Part shown: positions 15,939-24,977 of the stretch, piece by piece
How the letters are laid out: every line of letters starts with the position of its first letter
Numbering within the stretch: the stretch's first letter is position 1
Source of the DNA: Rubrivivax sp.
GTDB lineage: Bacteria; Pseudomonadota; Gammaproteobacteria; Burkholderiales; Burkholderiaceae_C
Assembly (NCBI GenBank): GCA_019635285.1
Contig: JAHBZS010000045.1
Location: 1-38,975, forward strand
DNA: 38,975 nucleotides
Direction: 5' to 3'
Notes under the pieces: generated by a model
What the model was told of the DNA's origin: nothing
The model's database searches: none
What the model saw: the letters and a program-made list of their open reading frames with translations, nothing else
Made by a program: the position numbers and the translations under genes

Positions 15939-17828
15939 ATGAACCGCTACCCGCTGTGGAAGTACGCGATCCTGGTGGTCGCGTTGCTCGTCGGGCTGAT
16001 CTACACCGCGCCGAATTTCTTCGGCGAGGCGCCCGCCGTGCAGGTGTCCAGCGCCAAGGCCACGCTGAAGCTCGATGCGAGCTTCGCGCCGCGTGTGCAG
16101 CAGCTGCTTGAACAGGCCGGCCTGAAGCCCGACCTGGTGCAGTTCGACGGCAACTCGGTGAAAGCGCGGCTGGCCGATACCGACGCGCAGATCAAGGCCA
16201 AGGACGTGCTGTCCAAGGCACTCAACAGCGACCCCGCCGACCCCAGCTACATCGTCGCGCTGAACCTGCTGTCGCGCTCGCCGGCCTGGCTGACGGCCAT
16301 GCATGCGCTGCCGATGTACCTGGGCCTGGACCTGCGCGGTGGCGTGCACTTCCTGATGCAGGTCGACATGAAGGCCGCGCTGACCAAGAAGATCGATTCG
16401 CTGGCCGGCGATGCCCGCACCCTGCTGCGCGACAAAAACATCCGCCATGCGGGCATCGCGCGCGAGGGCGACAGCCTGGAGTTGCGCTTCCGCGACCGGG
16501 ACACGCTGGTGGCGGCGCAACGCCTGCTGACAGACCAGCTGGGGGACCTGCAGTGGACCGAGTCCGCCGACGGCACCGATTTCAGATTGCGCGGCGCGCT
16601 CAAGCCGGCGGCGGCCCGGCTGATCCAGGAACAGGCCGTCAAGCAGAACATCACCACGCTGCACAACCGCGTCAACGAACTGGGCGTGGCCGAGCCGGTG
16701 ATCCAGCAGCAGGGGCTGGATCGGGTGGTCGTGCAGTTGCCCGGCGTGCAGGACACGGCCAAGGCCAAGGACATCATCGGCCGCACCGCGACGCTGGAAG
16801 TGCGCATGGTCAACGAGAGCGCCGAGGCGCGCGACGCCGAGCGCGGCGGCGGCCCGGTGCCCTTCGGCAGCGAGCGCTACCTGGAGCGCAGCGGCGCGCC
16901 GATCATCGTCTACCGGCAGGTGGTGCTGACCGGCGACAACCTGACCGATGCGCAGGCGGGCTTCGACGGCCAGAACCACGAACCGGCGGTGCACCTGACG
17001 CTGGATGCCAAGGGCGCACGCATCTTCAGGGACGTCACGCGCGACAACGTGGGCAAGCGCATGGCCATCCTGCTGTTCGAGAAGGGCAAGGGCGAGGTGG
17101 TCACCGCGCCGGTGATCCGCAGCGAGATCTCCGGCGGCCGCGTGCAGATCTCGGGCCGCATGACCACCACCGAAGCCGCCGACACCGCGCTGCTGCTGCG
17201 CGCCGGCTCGCTGGCCGCGCCGATGGAGATCATCGAGGAGCGCACCATCGGCCCGAGCCTGGGCGCGGACAACATCGACAAGGGCTTCAACAGCGTGGTC
17301 TACGGCTTTGCCGCGATCGCGCTGTTCATGTGCGTCTACTACGGCCTGTTCGGCCTGGTCTCGACGCTGGCGCTGGCCTTCAACCTGCTGCTGCTGGTGG
17401 CGGTGCTGTCGATGCTGCAGGCTACGCTGACCTTGCCGGGCATCGCCGCGATCGCGCTGGCCCTGGGCATGGCCATCGATGCCAACGTGCTGATCAACGA
17501 GCGCGTGCGCGAAGAGCTGCGCGGCGGCGCGAGCCCGCAGATGGCCATCCACAACGGCTACGACCGCGCCTTCGGCACGATCCTGGACTCGAACATCACC
17601 ACGCTGATCGCCGGCGTGGCGCTGCTCGCCTTCGGCTCCGGCCCGGTGCGCGGCTTCGCCGTGGTGCACTGCCTGGGCATCCTGACTTCGATGTTCTCGG
17701 CGGTGATGTTCTCGCGCGGCCTGGTCAACCTGTGGTACGGCGGGCGCAAGCGGCTGAAGTCCCTGTCGATCGGCCAGGTCTGGCGGCCCGATGGCGCCAC
17801 GTCGGCCAAGAGCGTCGCCAAGGCCTGA
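15939..17828 (+). CDS. secD: Protein translocase subunit SecD
   Basis: The gene encodes 629 residues (E. coli 615). It has one N-terminal membrane helix (about residues 8-26), and a large periplasmic part with LGLDLRGGVHFLMQVD and the later P1-head region. Five membrane helices lie in the last ~180 residues, with the RND-type motif AIDANVLINERVREEL. SecDF uses the proton gradient to pull exported protein through on the periplasmic side. An AAGGAAG site precedes the ATG. secF follows 33 bases downstream. Confidence 0.97.
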   Translation: MNRYPLWKYAILVVALLVGLIYTAPNFFGEAPAVQVSSAKATLKLDASFAPRVQQLLEQAGLKPDLVQFDGNSVKARLADTDAQIKAKDVLSKALNSDPADPSYIVALNLLSRSPAWLTAMHALPMYLGLDLRGGVHFLMQVDMKAALTKKIDSLAGDARTLLRDKNIRHAGIAREGDSLELRFRDRDTLVAAQRLLTDQLGDLQWTESADGTDFRLRGALKPAAARLIQEQAVKQNITTLHNRVNELGVAEPVIQQQGLDRVVVQLPGVQDTAKAKDIIGRTATLEVRMVNESAEARDAERGGGPVPFGSERYLERSGAPIIVYRQVVLTGDNLTDAQAGFDGQNHEPAVHLTLDAKGARIFRDVTRDNVGKRMAILLFEKGKGEVVTAPVIRSEISGGRVQISGRMTTTEAADTALLLRAGSLAAPMEIIEERTIGPSLGADNIDKGFNSVVYGFAAIALFMCVYYGLFGLVSTLALAFNLLLLVAVLSMLQATLTLPGIAAIALALGMAIDANVLINERVREELRGGASPQMAIHNGYDRAFGTILDSNITTLIAGVALLAFGSGPVRGFAVVHCLGILTSMFSAVMFSRGLVNLWYGGRKRLKSLSIGQVWRPDGATSAKSVAKA

Positions 17829-17860
17829 GCAGAGACAGCCCGGGCTGAACAGGAGATTCG

Positions 17861-18892
17861 ATGGAGTTCTTTCGCATCCGGCGCGACATACCGTTCATGC
17901 GGCATGCGCTGGTGTTCAACATCATTTCGGTGGTGACGTTCCTGCTGGCGGTGTTCTTTCTCGTCACGCGCGGCCTGCACCTGTCGATCGAATTCACCGG
18001 CGGCACGGTGATCGAAGTCGCCTATGCGCAGCCGGCCGACGTCGGCAAGGTGCGCACGGTGGTCGAGGCCATGCAGGTCGGCGACACCCAGGTGCAGAAC
18101 TTCGGCAGCTCGCGCGACGTGCTGATCCGCCTGCCGCTGCGCGAAGGCGTCAAGCAGAGCGAGCTGGTCGGCCGTGTCTTCGACGCGCTGTGCAAGGCCG
18201 AGAGCGGTGCCGTCGAAGCGCACCAGAGCGTCAGCGACAAGGGCGAAGCCATCAGCAAGCAGGTCTGCCGGGCGGCGGGTGCCGAGCCGCTGGTCCTGCA
18301 GCGCAGCGAGTTCGTCGGCCCGCAGGTCGGCAAGGAACTGGCCACCGACGGCCTGATGGCACTGGGCTTCGTCGTCGTCGGCATCATGATCTACTTGGCG
18401 ATCCGCTTCGAATGGAAGTTTGCGGTGGCGGCGATCATCGCCAACCTGCACGACGTGGTCATCATCCTTGGCTTCTTCGCCTTCTTCCAGTGGGAGTTCT
18501 CGCTGGCGGTGCTGGCGGCGGTGCTGGCCGTGCTGGGCTATTCGGTGAACGAGTCGGTGGTCATCTTCGACCGTATCCGGGAGACCTTCAGGCGCTTCCG
18601 CAAGCTCGCGCCCACCGAGGCCATCGACCACGCCATCACCAGCACCATCAGCCGCACCATCATCACCCACGGCTCCACGCAGATGATGGTGCTGTCGATG
18701 TTGATCTTCGGCGGGCCGACGCTGCACTACTTCGCCCTGGCGCTTACCGTGGGCATCCTGTTCGGCATCTATTCGTCGGTTTTCGTGGCGGCTGCCATCG
18801 CCATGTGGCTGGGTATCAAGCGTGAAGATCTCGTCAAGCTAGGGGCCAAGGAGATCGACCCGAACGATCCGAACAGCGGGGCCGTGGTATAG
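17861..18892 (+). CDS. secF: Protein translocase subunit SecF
   Basis: The gene encodes 343 residues (E. coli 323). It starts EFFRIRRDIPFMRHAL, then a membrane helix, then the ELTGG-like IEFTGGTVIEV motif. The C-terminal helices carry GYSVNESVVIFDRIRE and the SRTIITHGSTQ segment. It forms the SecD partner half of the proton-driven export motor. AGGAG precedes the ATG. The stop is 34 bases upstream of the DUF1631 gene on the same strand. Confidence 0.97.
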   Translation: MEFFRIRRDIPFMRHALVFNIISVVTFLLAVFFLVTRGLHLSIEFTGGTVIEVAYAQPADVGKVRTVVEAMQVGDTQVQNFGSSRDVLIRLPLREGVKQSELVGRVFDALCKAESGAVEAHQSVSDKGEAISKQVCRAAGAEPLVLQRSEFVGPQVGKELATDGLMALGFVVVGIMIYLAIRFEWKFAVAAIIANLHDVVIILGFFAFFQWEFSLAVLAAVLAVLGYSVNESVVIFDRIRETFRRFRKLAPTEAIDHAITSTISRTIITHGSTQMMVLSMLIFGGPTLHYFALALTVGILFGIYSSVFVAAAIAMWLGIKREDLVKLGAKEIDPNDPNSGAVV

Positions 18893-18926
18893 AGTGAGCT
18901 CAACCCCGAGGTTCTGACGCTCGCCC

Positions 18927-21317
18927 ATGGCCCACAGCGCCGATCACGCCGACCTTGCCGAGCAGGCGCGGCGGACCTACGCCGAGCAGTTGGTCAAGGG
19001 CCTGCCGGCGATGATCAATTCGGTCGCCGAGAGCGCGCGGCAGCTGCTGGACAAGCCGTCCGAACACGCCCGCATGATGCGTCGGCGCGAGCTGGTGCAC
19101 GAGCTGAAGAAGGGCGCCGCGGTCTGGCACAAGACCATGGTCAACAGCCTGCGCAACGCGCTGCTCGGCGGCGTGTCGGCGACCCGTTCCGGCGACCTGC
19201 CGCCGCCCGGCACGCGCCAGGGGCCGTTGTCGCTGGTCGACGACGACACCATCGAGCGCGAAATCCTCACCTCCAGGCTGGCGCTGGCCGTGATGGACCA
19301 GGCGGCCTCCGAGTTCACCGACCTGCGTGCCCGCATGGCCGCGCTCGAGCGGCGCGAAGAGCTGGACGCGCAAGACATGCTGCGCGCCCATGTGCTGGCG
19401 CGCATCGTCGTCGATGCCTGGCGCACCGCGGGCTGCAGCCTGGAGAGCTGGCGCGAGCTGCAGTCCAGCCTGCACGAGGAACTGGCGGCGCTGGTCGAGG
19501 AGGCGTACCACGAAACCAACCGCTGGCTGGTTGGGCACGGCGTGTTGCCCGACGTGGATCTGCATCCGTACATCAAGCGCGCGCGCACGCCGCCCCAGCC
19601 CACGGGCTTTGCCGGCGGAACCGGCAGCAGCGGCGGCTACGGCCCGCCATCGGGCTTTGGCGCCGGCCCGGCGACGGGGCAGGGGCCTGGCTCCGGCTTT
19701 GGCGGCGCGGCGCACAGCGGGCCGGGGCGCAGCGCGGCACCGAGCCATTGGGCCAGCGCGGCGGGCGGCGACAGCCGCGGCAGCGTGGGCGAAGAGACGC
19801 GCATGATGACGCGCGCGGCGCCGCTGCCGCGCAGCGGCGAACACGCCGAGGCGGTGCTGGGCCGCTTGAACCGCCTGGTGTCGCGCCACCTGCCCTCCTT
19901 CAGCCAGACCAGCCGCCAGCCGGTGGTGTCGCCCGGCCTGGCGCAGGCCATTGACCAAGCCGAGCAGGGCATCCGCCGGCGCGTCGACGTCAGCACGCGT
20001 CGCGCCGGGGAGCCGCCGGTGACGACGCCGGCGCTGCTCGAAGAGCTGCACCAGCGCAAGCAGGCGCTCAAGCGCGCCGCGGCCACGCCCGAGGAGCGGG
20101 CCACCATCGAGATCGTGGCGCTGCTGTTCCAGAGCATCCTCACCGAAGACCGCATTCCGGCCAGCGTGCGGGTGTGGTTCGCGCGGCTGCAGATGCCGGT
20201 GCTGCGCGTGGCCGTCACCGAGCCGGACTTCTTCGCCACCGTCGACCATCCGGCGCGGCGGCTGATCGACCGCATGGGCGCCTGCGTGATGGGTTTCGAC
20301 AGCTCCACGCGCGGCGTCGGCGATGCGCTGGAGAAGGAGATCAAGCGCGTGGTGCAGGTGGTCGAGGCCTATCCCGACACCGGCCGGCGCGTGTTCCAGA
20401 CGGTGCTGACCGAGTTCGAGAAGTTCCTGGAGCACTACTTCAGCACGGAGAACGAGGCCACCCGCAAGGGGGTGTCGCTGGCGCAGCAGGTGGAGCAGCG
20501 CGAGACGCTGGCCATCCAGTACACCATCGAGCTGCGGCGCATGCTCAACGAGGTGCCGGTACAGGACAGCGTGCGTGCCTTTCTGTTCCAGGTCTGGGCC
20601 GATGTGCTGGCCACCACCGCGGTGCGCTACGGCGCGCAGAGCGACGAGACACGCGCCATGAAGCGCGCGGCGTCGGACCTGATCTGGTCGGCCAGCGCCA
20701 AGGTCACGCGCGAGGAGCGGGCCGAAGTCTTGCGCCGCCTGACGCCGCTGCTGAAGACGCTGCGCGAGGGCATGTCGTCCGCCGGCATGGACACGGCCAA
20801 GCAGGACGAGCACGTGCAGATCCTCAACAACTCGCTGGCCGCGGCCTTCACCGCCAAGGCACCGGTGATCCCTCAGGACCGCCTGCAGGAACTGGCCGAG
20901 CGGCTGGAGTCGCTGGAAGAACTGCTGCCCGACGCGGCCGACGTGACCATCGACGATTCGATCGTCTTCGACCTGTCGGGCCACGAAAGCTCCGAGCTGG
21001 AGGTGGTAGCCGAAGGCGGCTCGATGCCCACCCCGGCGATGATCGCCTGGGCCCGCGAGTTGCAGGTCGGCGGCTGGTACATGCTCGACTACCGCGGCCG
21101 CAACGAGGCCGTCCAGTTGGCCTGGCTGGGCCTGCGCAAGCAGCTGTCGATGTTCGTCACGCCGCAGGGCCGCTGCGTGCTGTTCCAGCAGCAGCGGCTG
21201 GCGTCCTTCCTGCAGGCCGGGCTGTTGCTGCCGGCGCAGGACGAGGCGCTCAGCGTACGGGCCACGCGCAGCGCGCTGGCCAAGCTGGATGTCGACGCGT
21301 CGCGGCTGCTGAACTAG
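18927..21317 (+). CDS. DUF1631-type protein of unknown function
   Basis: The gene encodes 796 residues, with no signal peptide or membrane helix, so it is presumably cytoplasmic. The N-terminus (about 1-215) is helical. Residues about 218-290 are a Gly/Ser/Ala/Pro-rich linker. The rest is mostly helical, with a compact C-terminal module at about 700-780 (GGWYMLDYRGRNEAVQLAWLGLRKQLSMFVTPQGR) that resembles a PilZ-like beta fold by eye. The overall pattern is that of DUF1631 proteins, sometimes labelled thymidine phosphorylase in databases; I see no phosphorylase motif. It lies 34 bases after secF and runs convergently toward smg, and the start is uncertain because the ribosome-binding site is weak. 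Function is unknown. Confidence 0.75.
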   Translation: MAHSADHADLAEQARRTYAEQLVKGLPAMINSVAESARQLLDKPSEHARMMRRRELVHELKKGAAVWHKTMVNSLRNALLGGVSATRSGDLPPPGTRQGPLSLVDDDTIEREILTSRLALAVMDQAASEFTDLRARMAALERREELDAQDMLRAHVLARIVVDAWRTAGCSLESWRELQSSLHEELAALVEEAYHETNRWLVGHGVLPDVDLHPYIKRARTPPQPTGFAGGTGSSGGYGPPSGFGAGPATGQGPGSGFGGAAHSGPGRSAAPSHWASAAGGDSRGSVGEETRMMTRAAPLPRSGEHAEAVLGRLNRLVSRHLPSFSQTSRQPVVSPGLAQAIDQAEQGIRRRVDVSTRRAGEPPVTTPALLEELHQRKQALKRAAATPEERATIEIVALLFQSILTEDRIPASVRVWFARLQMPVLRVAVTEPDFFATVDHPARRLIDRMGACVMGFDSSTRGVGDALEKEIKRVVQVVEAYPDTGRRVFQTVLTEFEKFLEHYFSTENEATRKGVSLAQQVEQRETLAIQYTIELRRMLNEVPVQDSVRAFLFQVWADVLATTAVRYGAQSDETRAMKRAASDLIWSASAKVTREERAEVLRRLTPLLKTLREGMSSAGMDTAKQDEHVQILNNSLAAAFTAKAPVIPQDRLQELAERLESLEELLPDAADVTIDDSIVFDLSGHESSELEVVAEGGSMPTPAMIAWARELQVGGWYMLDYRGRNEAVQLAWLGLRKQLSMFVTPQGRCVLFQQQRLASFLQAGLLLPAQDEALSVRATRSALAKLDVDASRLLN

Positions 21318-21333
21318 CCCGCCCGACGCGGGC
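21317..21333 (+). terminator. Small hairpin in the convergent DUF1631/smg gap
   Basis: GCCCGC (21317-21322) and GCGGGC (21328-21333) form a 6-bp stem starting at the last base of the stop codon. There is no T-run, so it is only a candidate for transcription termination. The remaining ~90 bases to the smg stop show nothing recognisable. Confidence 0.3.
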
Positions 21334-21422
21334 GACACCGCTCCTCTGATGAATCCCCGGTCGGCCAGGCAGGCCGGCTCCGCGCTGCCGGCGGGAAGCC
21401 ACGCGCCAGCGCGGCCTCGAGC

Positions 21423-21875
21423 TCAATGAATGAGGCGCTCTTCGGGGGCGACGAACAGCTCGTCGAGGATCAGCGCGTCGGGCTCCTCGCCCAGGCTCCA
21501 GAAGACCATCAGCACGATGATCTTCAGGTCGTCGAGCTGCACCGGGCCGTTGCCGATGGCGCTGGCGCGGTCGACCACCATCTCGCGCATGGCCGGCGGC
21601 AGCACGCCGGCGGATTCGAGGAAGCTGATGAAGCCGATGGAATCGTCGCCGAGCAACTCGCGTTCGGCGTCCGAATAGACCCGCAGGCTGTGCTCACCCT
21701 GCTGGCCGGTGCAGGATTCGGCACTGTCGGCCAGGCCGTCCAACCACTTCAGCGCGTCCTGGATCTCGTCGGACTCGAAGCCCACCGCAGACAGCTTTCT
21801 GGACAGCTGTTGGTGGCTCGGGCAGGCGTCCGGGCGCCAGTAGTTTTCGTAGAGATACACGAGCACGTCGAACAT
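21423..21875 (-). CDS. smg: Smg family protein (DUF494)
   Basis: The gene encodes 150 residues. The start FDVLVYLYENYWRPDACP, the GFESDEIQDALKWLDGLA segment and the FLESAGVLPPAMREMVVDRA and EEPDALILDELF ends are characteristic of the Smg/DUF494 family, small acidic, helical cytoplasmic proteins commonly found next to dprA. The biochemical role is not established. It follows dprA by 46 bases on the same strand. A TATAGT box sits so close that the transcript would start at the ATG itself, and no Shine-Dalgarno is visible. Confidence 0.92.
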   Translation of the reverse strand: MFDVLVYLYENYWRPDACPSHQQLSRKLSAVGFESDEIQDALKWLDGLADSAESCTGQQGEHSLRVYSDAERELLGDDSIGFISFLESAGVLPPAMREMVVDRASAIGNGPVQLDDLKIIVLMVFWSLGEEPDALILDELFVAPEERLIH

Positions 21876-21881
21876 GGAACC

Positions 21882-21887
21882 ACTATA
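21882..21887 (-). promoter_or_regulatory. Possible -10 box giving leaderless smg mRNA
   Basis: Reading on the minus strand, TATAGT ends seven bases before the A of the smg ATG, the usual -10 to +1 distance. No clear -35 box is present at 16-18 bases. Confidence 0.3.
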
Positions 21888-21921
21888 GCGCAGCGGGTTC
21901 GGCCGCTGGCCATGGTTACTT

Positions 21922-23022
21922 TCAGGCGTGTCCGCGGCGTTGGTATAGGCCGCCGGGCAGGCGTGCGACCTGGTCTTCGAGCTCCAGCTCCAGCAGGCGC
22001 GCGCTCAGCTCCGACGTGCTCCAGCCGGTGCGCGCGCACAGCGCGTCCAGCGTCACCGGGTCGTGGCCCAGCGCGTCCAGCACCGGGTCGTGGCGCGACG
22101 GCGCCGGCGACGCGTCGGCGTGCCCGTCCGCCGCGACCGCGGTCCCCTGCAATTCCTCCAGGATGTCCTGGGCGCTTTCCACCAGCTTGGCGCCCTGGCG
22201 GATCAGCGCGTGGCAGCCGCGCGACAGCGGCGACTGGATCGAGCCGGGCACGGCGAACACCTCGCGCCCACCCTCGGCGGCCAGGCGGGCGGTGATCAGC
22301 GAGCCGGACTGCAGCGCGGCCTCGACCACCAGCGTGCCGCGGGACAGGCCGGCGATGATGCGGTTGCGCATCGGGAAGTTCGGCGGCAGCGGCGGCGTGC
22401 CCGGCGCGAACTCGCTGATCAGCACGCCGGCCTCGGCGATGCGGTGCGCCAGCGCCCGGTGCCGCGCCGGGTAGACGCGGTCCAGGCCGGTGCCGACCAC
22501 TGCGATGGTGCTGCCGCGGCCCTGCAGACCGCCTTCGTGCGCGGCGCCATCGATGCCGAAGGCCAGCCCCGAGACCACGGTCCAGCCCTCGCGGCTCAGG
22601 TGCGCGGCAAAGGCGCGTGCGTTGTCCACCCCCTGGGCGCTGGCATTGCGGCTGCCGACGATGGCCAGGCTGCGCTGGCTCAGCAGCTCGGCCTGGCCCT
22701 GCACGTACAGCAACAGCGGCGGGTCGGCCGTCTGCAACAGCTGTGGCGGGTAGGCGCTGTCACCGAGGGTCAGCACGCCACGGCCGGCGCCGCCGTCGAG
22801 CCAGGCGCGCGCTGCGCGCAGGCGCGGCTGCAGCTCATCGGGCTCGGTGCCCAGCGCCTCGGCCAGCTGCGGGCCCACCACCTGCTGCCACGAGGCCTTC
22901 GACGCCCCCAGCACCGCTTCGGCCGAGCCGAAGCTGGCCAGCAGGCGCCGCACGCCTTCCCGGCCCAGCCCCGGGGTTTCAAGGAGCCGGAACCAGGCGT
23001 CGAATTCCTCGGCGTCCAGCAA
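21922..23022 (-). CDS. dprA: DNA-processing protein DprA (Smf)
   Basis: The gene encodes 366 residues from a TTG start, supported by GAAGG five bases upstream. There is an N-terminal SAM-like region (about 1-75). Next comes a Rossmann-like core with GSRNAS (123-128) and SGLAFGID (151-158), then PNFPMRNRIIAGLS and the VPGSIQSPLSRGCHALIRQGA segment. A C-terminal winged-helix-like domain covers about 300-366. DprA loads RecA on incoming single strands during natural transformation. It lies 13 bases after the LysM gene and upstream of smg, and the three are probably one operon. Confidence 0.95.
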   Translation of the reverse strand: MLDAEEFDAWFRLLETPGLGREGVRRLLASFGSAEAVLGASKASWQQVVGPQLAEALGTEPDELQPRLRAARAWLDGGAGRGVLTLGDSAYPPQLLQTADPPLLLYVQGQAELLSQRSLAIVGSRNASAQGVDNARAFAAHLSREGWTVVSGLAFGIDGAAHEGGLQGRGSTIAVVGTGLDRVYPARHRALAHRIAEAGVLISEFAPGTPPLPPNFPMRNRIIAGLSRGTLVVEAALQSGSLITARLAAEGGREVFAVPGSIQSPLSRGCHALIRQGAKLVESAQDILEELQGTAVAADGHADASPAPSRHDPVLDALGHDPVTLDALCARTGWSTSELSARLLELELEDQVARLPGGLYQRRGHA

Positions 23023-23035
23023 ACCGGCCTTCGGC

Positions 23036-24205
23036 TCAGGGCTGGGTGAAGCTGTCCCCGGGGAAGACCGGGACGTTCACCGACAGGATCAGCGCATACG
23101 ACGTGCGCTCGAAGACGTTGAACACGAACAGCAGCCCGTTCGACTCGTTCGGCAGTTGCAGCGTCGTGCGCTCGCCGTCGATCTGCTTGACGCGGCGGTC
23201 GCCCGTGCGCCACAGCGCCAGCACGTGGCCGCGTTCCATGCCGTCGCGTGCGCCGCGGTTCAGCGCGACGATCTGGTTCTGGCCGGCGCTCAGGCCGTCG
23301 CCATAGATCTGCAGCACGCGGCCCGACATCGGTGCGTTCGGGTGGTGCGGCGCATACGCATCCAGGTCACGCTTTGGCAGCGGCGCCAGGCGGTCGCCGG
23401 CGCTCACTTCCATGCGCACCGACTTGATCGACACCGTGGCCGGCACGATCACCGGCTTGCCGTTTTCCTCCAGCGTGCTGCCCGGGCGCACGAAGTCGGC
23501 GGTGCCGACGTAGCGCGCTTCGTAGCCCAGCAGTTCCTTGCTGTCCCAGTCGTACAGCGGCTTCGGCTCGCGGAACAGGCGGTAGCCCGACGACGGCTGC
23601 AGGTCACCCAGCACATAGGCCAGCTGGCCCTGCGACATGGAGACATAGCCTTCCTGCGCGGCGACGACGCGCGGCGCGCGGTTGAGTTCGTCGGTGTTGA
23701 AGATCACCGCCTCGGTCAGGAACGGGGCGATCAGGTGCAGCGGAATCGAGCCGATGGCGCCGTTGTCCAGCAGGTTGCTGCGCACGCGCGGCGACAGCCT
23801 GACCGTGTTGTCCGGCGCGCCGGCGCCCGACTGCGCGACGCGCAGCCGCGCGCGGTCGCCCACCTTCTCCAGCACCAGCACCTGGCCGGGGAAGATCAGG
23901 TGCGGGTTGCGCACCTGGTCGAGGTTCATGCCCCACAGTTCCGGCCAGCGCCACGGGCTCTTCAGGAACATCTTGGAGATGTCCCACAGCGTGTCGCCGC
24001 TCTGCACGGTGTGCGAATCGGGCGCGTTGGGCGCCAGCTCCGACAGCGGGATGCCGGCTTGCGCCACCTGCTGCGCGGTGCTGCGCTGCTGCGGCGTGAC
24101 CGGGAAGTTCGGCTCGGCTGCGGCCAGGGGCCCGCTCAGCAGCGAAGCGCCGGCGCAAAGGCCGGCCAGGACGCCGTGGCGGCGACGGAAGGTACGTGGG
24201 TTCAT
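23036..24205 (-). CDS. Secreted LysM-domain protein
   Basis: The gene encodes 389 residues from the ATG at 24205 (MNPRTFRRRH), preceded by GGAG; this start begins a normal signal peptide (basic N-region, hydrophobic core to about residue 28, AAA-E cleavage near 30). The open frame extends to 24301 but the extra residues spoil the signal. A single LysM domain lies at about 65-112 (HTVQSGDTLWDISKMFL and PHLIFPGQVLVLEKV), which should bind peptidoglycan. The remaining ~275 residues are conserved-looking beta-rich sequence with no catalytic motif I recognise. It is a likely periplasmic cell-wall protein, in the usual place beside dprA and divergent from def. Confidence 0.9.
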   Translation of the reverse strand: MNPRTFRRRHGVLAGLCAGASLLSGPLAAAEPNFPVTPQQRSTAQQVAQAGIPLSELAPNAPDSHTVQSGDTLWDISKMFLKSPWRWPELWGMNLDQVRNPHLIFPGQVLVLEKVGDRARLRVAQSGAGAPDNTVRLSPRVRSNLLDNGAIGSIPLHLIAPFLTEAVIFNTDELNRAPRVVAAQEGYVSMSQGQLAYVLGDLQPSSGYRLFREPKPLYDWDSKELLGYEARYVGTADFVRPGSTLEENGKPVIVPATVSIKSVRMEVSAGDRLAPLPKRDLDAYAPHHPNAPMSGRVLQIYGDGLSAGQNQIVALNRGARDGMERGHVLALWRTGDRRVKQIDGERTTLQLPNESNGLLFVFNVFERTSYALILSVNVPVFPGDSFTQP

Positions 24206-24461
24206 GCGGTCAAGCTCCGGGCGGATGCCACAATGGCGCCTAGTGTTCGGACATTCATCGGCCTCGGCACACCATAGCGCAAGAGCGCCCGAAATGCTCA
24301 CACGGTTTCTCAGATTCTGCCCATAAAGCGTTGATATCGCAACGAAACAGGCCGTAGGCTAAACAGCTTGTGAAGCCTGTCACAGCTTGTCGCGTGGCGG
24401 CGCAACCACGCAGCGCGCGGCTTGCAAAGGGGCCCGCCTGCCTCCAACTGAATTCCTGCCC
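24206..24461. promoter_or_regulatory. Divergent promoter region lysM / def
   Basis: This 256-base non-coding gap must contain both start sites. For def the best pair is TTGATA (24331-24336), 18 bases, TAGGCT (24355-24360), only a moderate match. For the LysM gene a TATGGT box on the minus strand lies near 24270. AGCTTGT occurs twice (about 24366 and 24384). None of these is strong. Confidence 0.4.
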
Positions 24462-24977
24462 ATGGCTCTACTGGACATCCTGCGCTATCCCGATCCGCGG
24501 CTGCACACCGTGGCACGCCCGGTCGCCGACGTCGACGCGCGCATCCGCCGCCTGGTCGACGACATGCTCGAGACCATGTACGCCGCCGACGGCATCGGCC
24601 TGGCGGCGACGCAGGTCAACGTGCACGAGCAGGTGATCGTCATCGACGTGTCGGACGGCCGTGACGAGCCCTTGGTGCTGATCAACCCGCAGATCAACTG
24701 GCGCAGCGAGGAGATGGCCGTCGCCGAGGAAGGCTGTCTGTCGGTGCCGACGGTCTACGACCAGGTGCAGCGCCATGAGCGTGTCAGCGTGAAAGCCCTG
24801 GGCCGCGACGGGCAGCCGTTCGAGCTGCAGGCCGACAAGCTGCTCGCCGTGTGCGTGCAGCACGAGATGGACCACCTGCTCGGCAAGGTCTTCGTCGACT
24901 ACCTGAGCCAGCTCAAGCGCAGCCGCATCCGCACCAAGCTGATGAAGCGCGAGCGCGAGGCCCGGCGTGACGCCTGA
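24462..24977 (+). CDS. def: Peptide deformylase
   Basis: The gene encodes 171 residues (E. coli 169), started at the ATG at 24462 ([13 protein letters not shown]). The three deformylase motifs are intact: GIGLAATQ (44-51), EGCLS (90-94, with the metal-binding cysteine) and HEMDH (134-138, two metal histidines and the catalytic glutamate). It removes the N-formyl group from new proteins. No Shine-Dalgarno is seen before the ATG. The 3' end overlaps fmt by 11 bases, so the two are translationally coupled. Confidence 0.97.
   Translation: MALLDILRYPDPRLHTVARPVADVDARIRRLVDDMLETMYAADGIGLAATQVNVHEQVIVIDVSDGRDEPLVLINPQINWRSEEMAVAEEGCLSVPTVYDQVQRHERVSVKALGRDGQPFELQADKLLAVCVQHEMDHLLGKVFVDYLSQLKRSRIRTKLMKREREARRDA

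Noticed and set aside
18927-21317. Thymidine phosphorylase function for the DUF1631 protein
   Set aside because: None of the glycosyltransferase family 3 motifs can be found; the label appears to be a database carry-over.
18900-21338. 812-codon open frame on the minus strand opposite the DUF1631 gene
   Set aside because: It mirrors the plus gene, is very rich in Arg, Ala, His and Gln without domains, and arises because GC-rich codons seldom make stops on the other strand.
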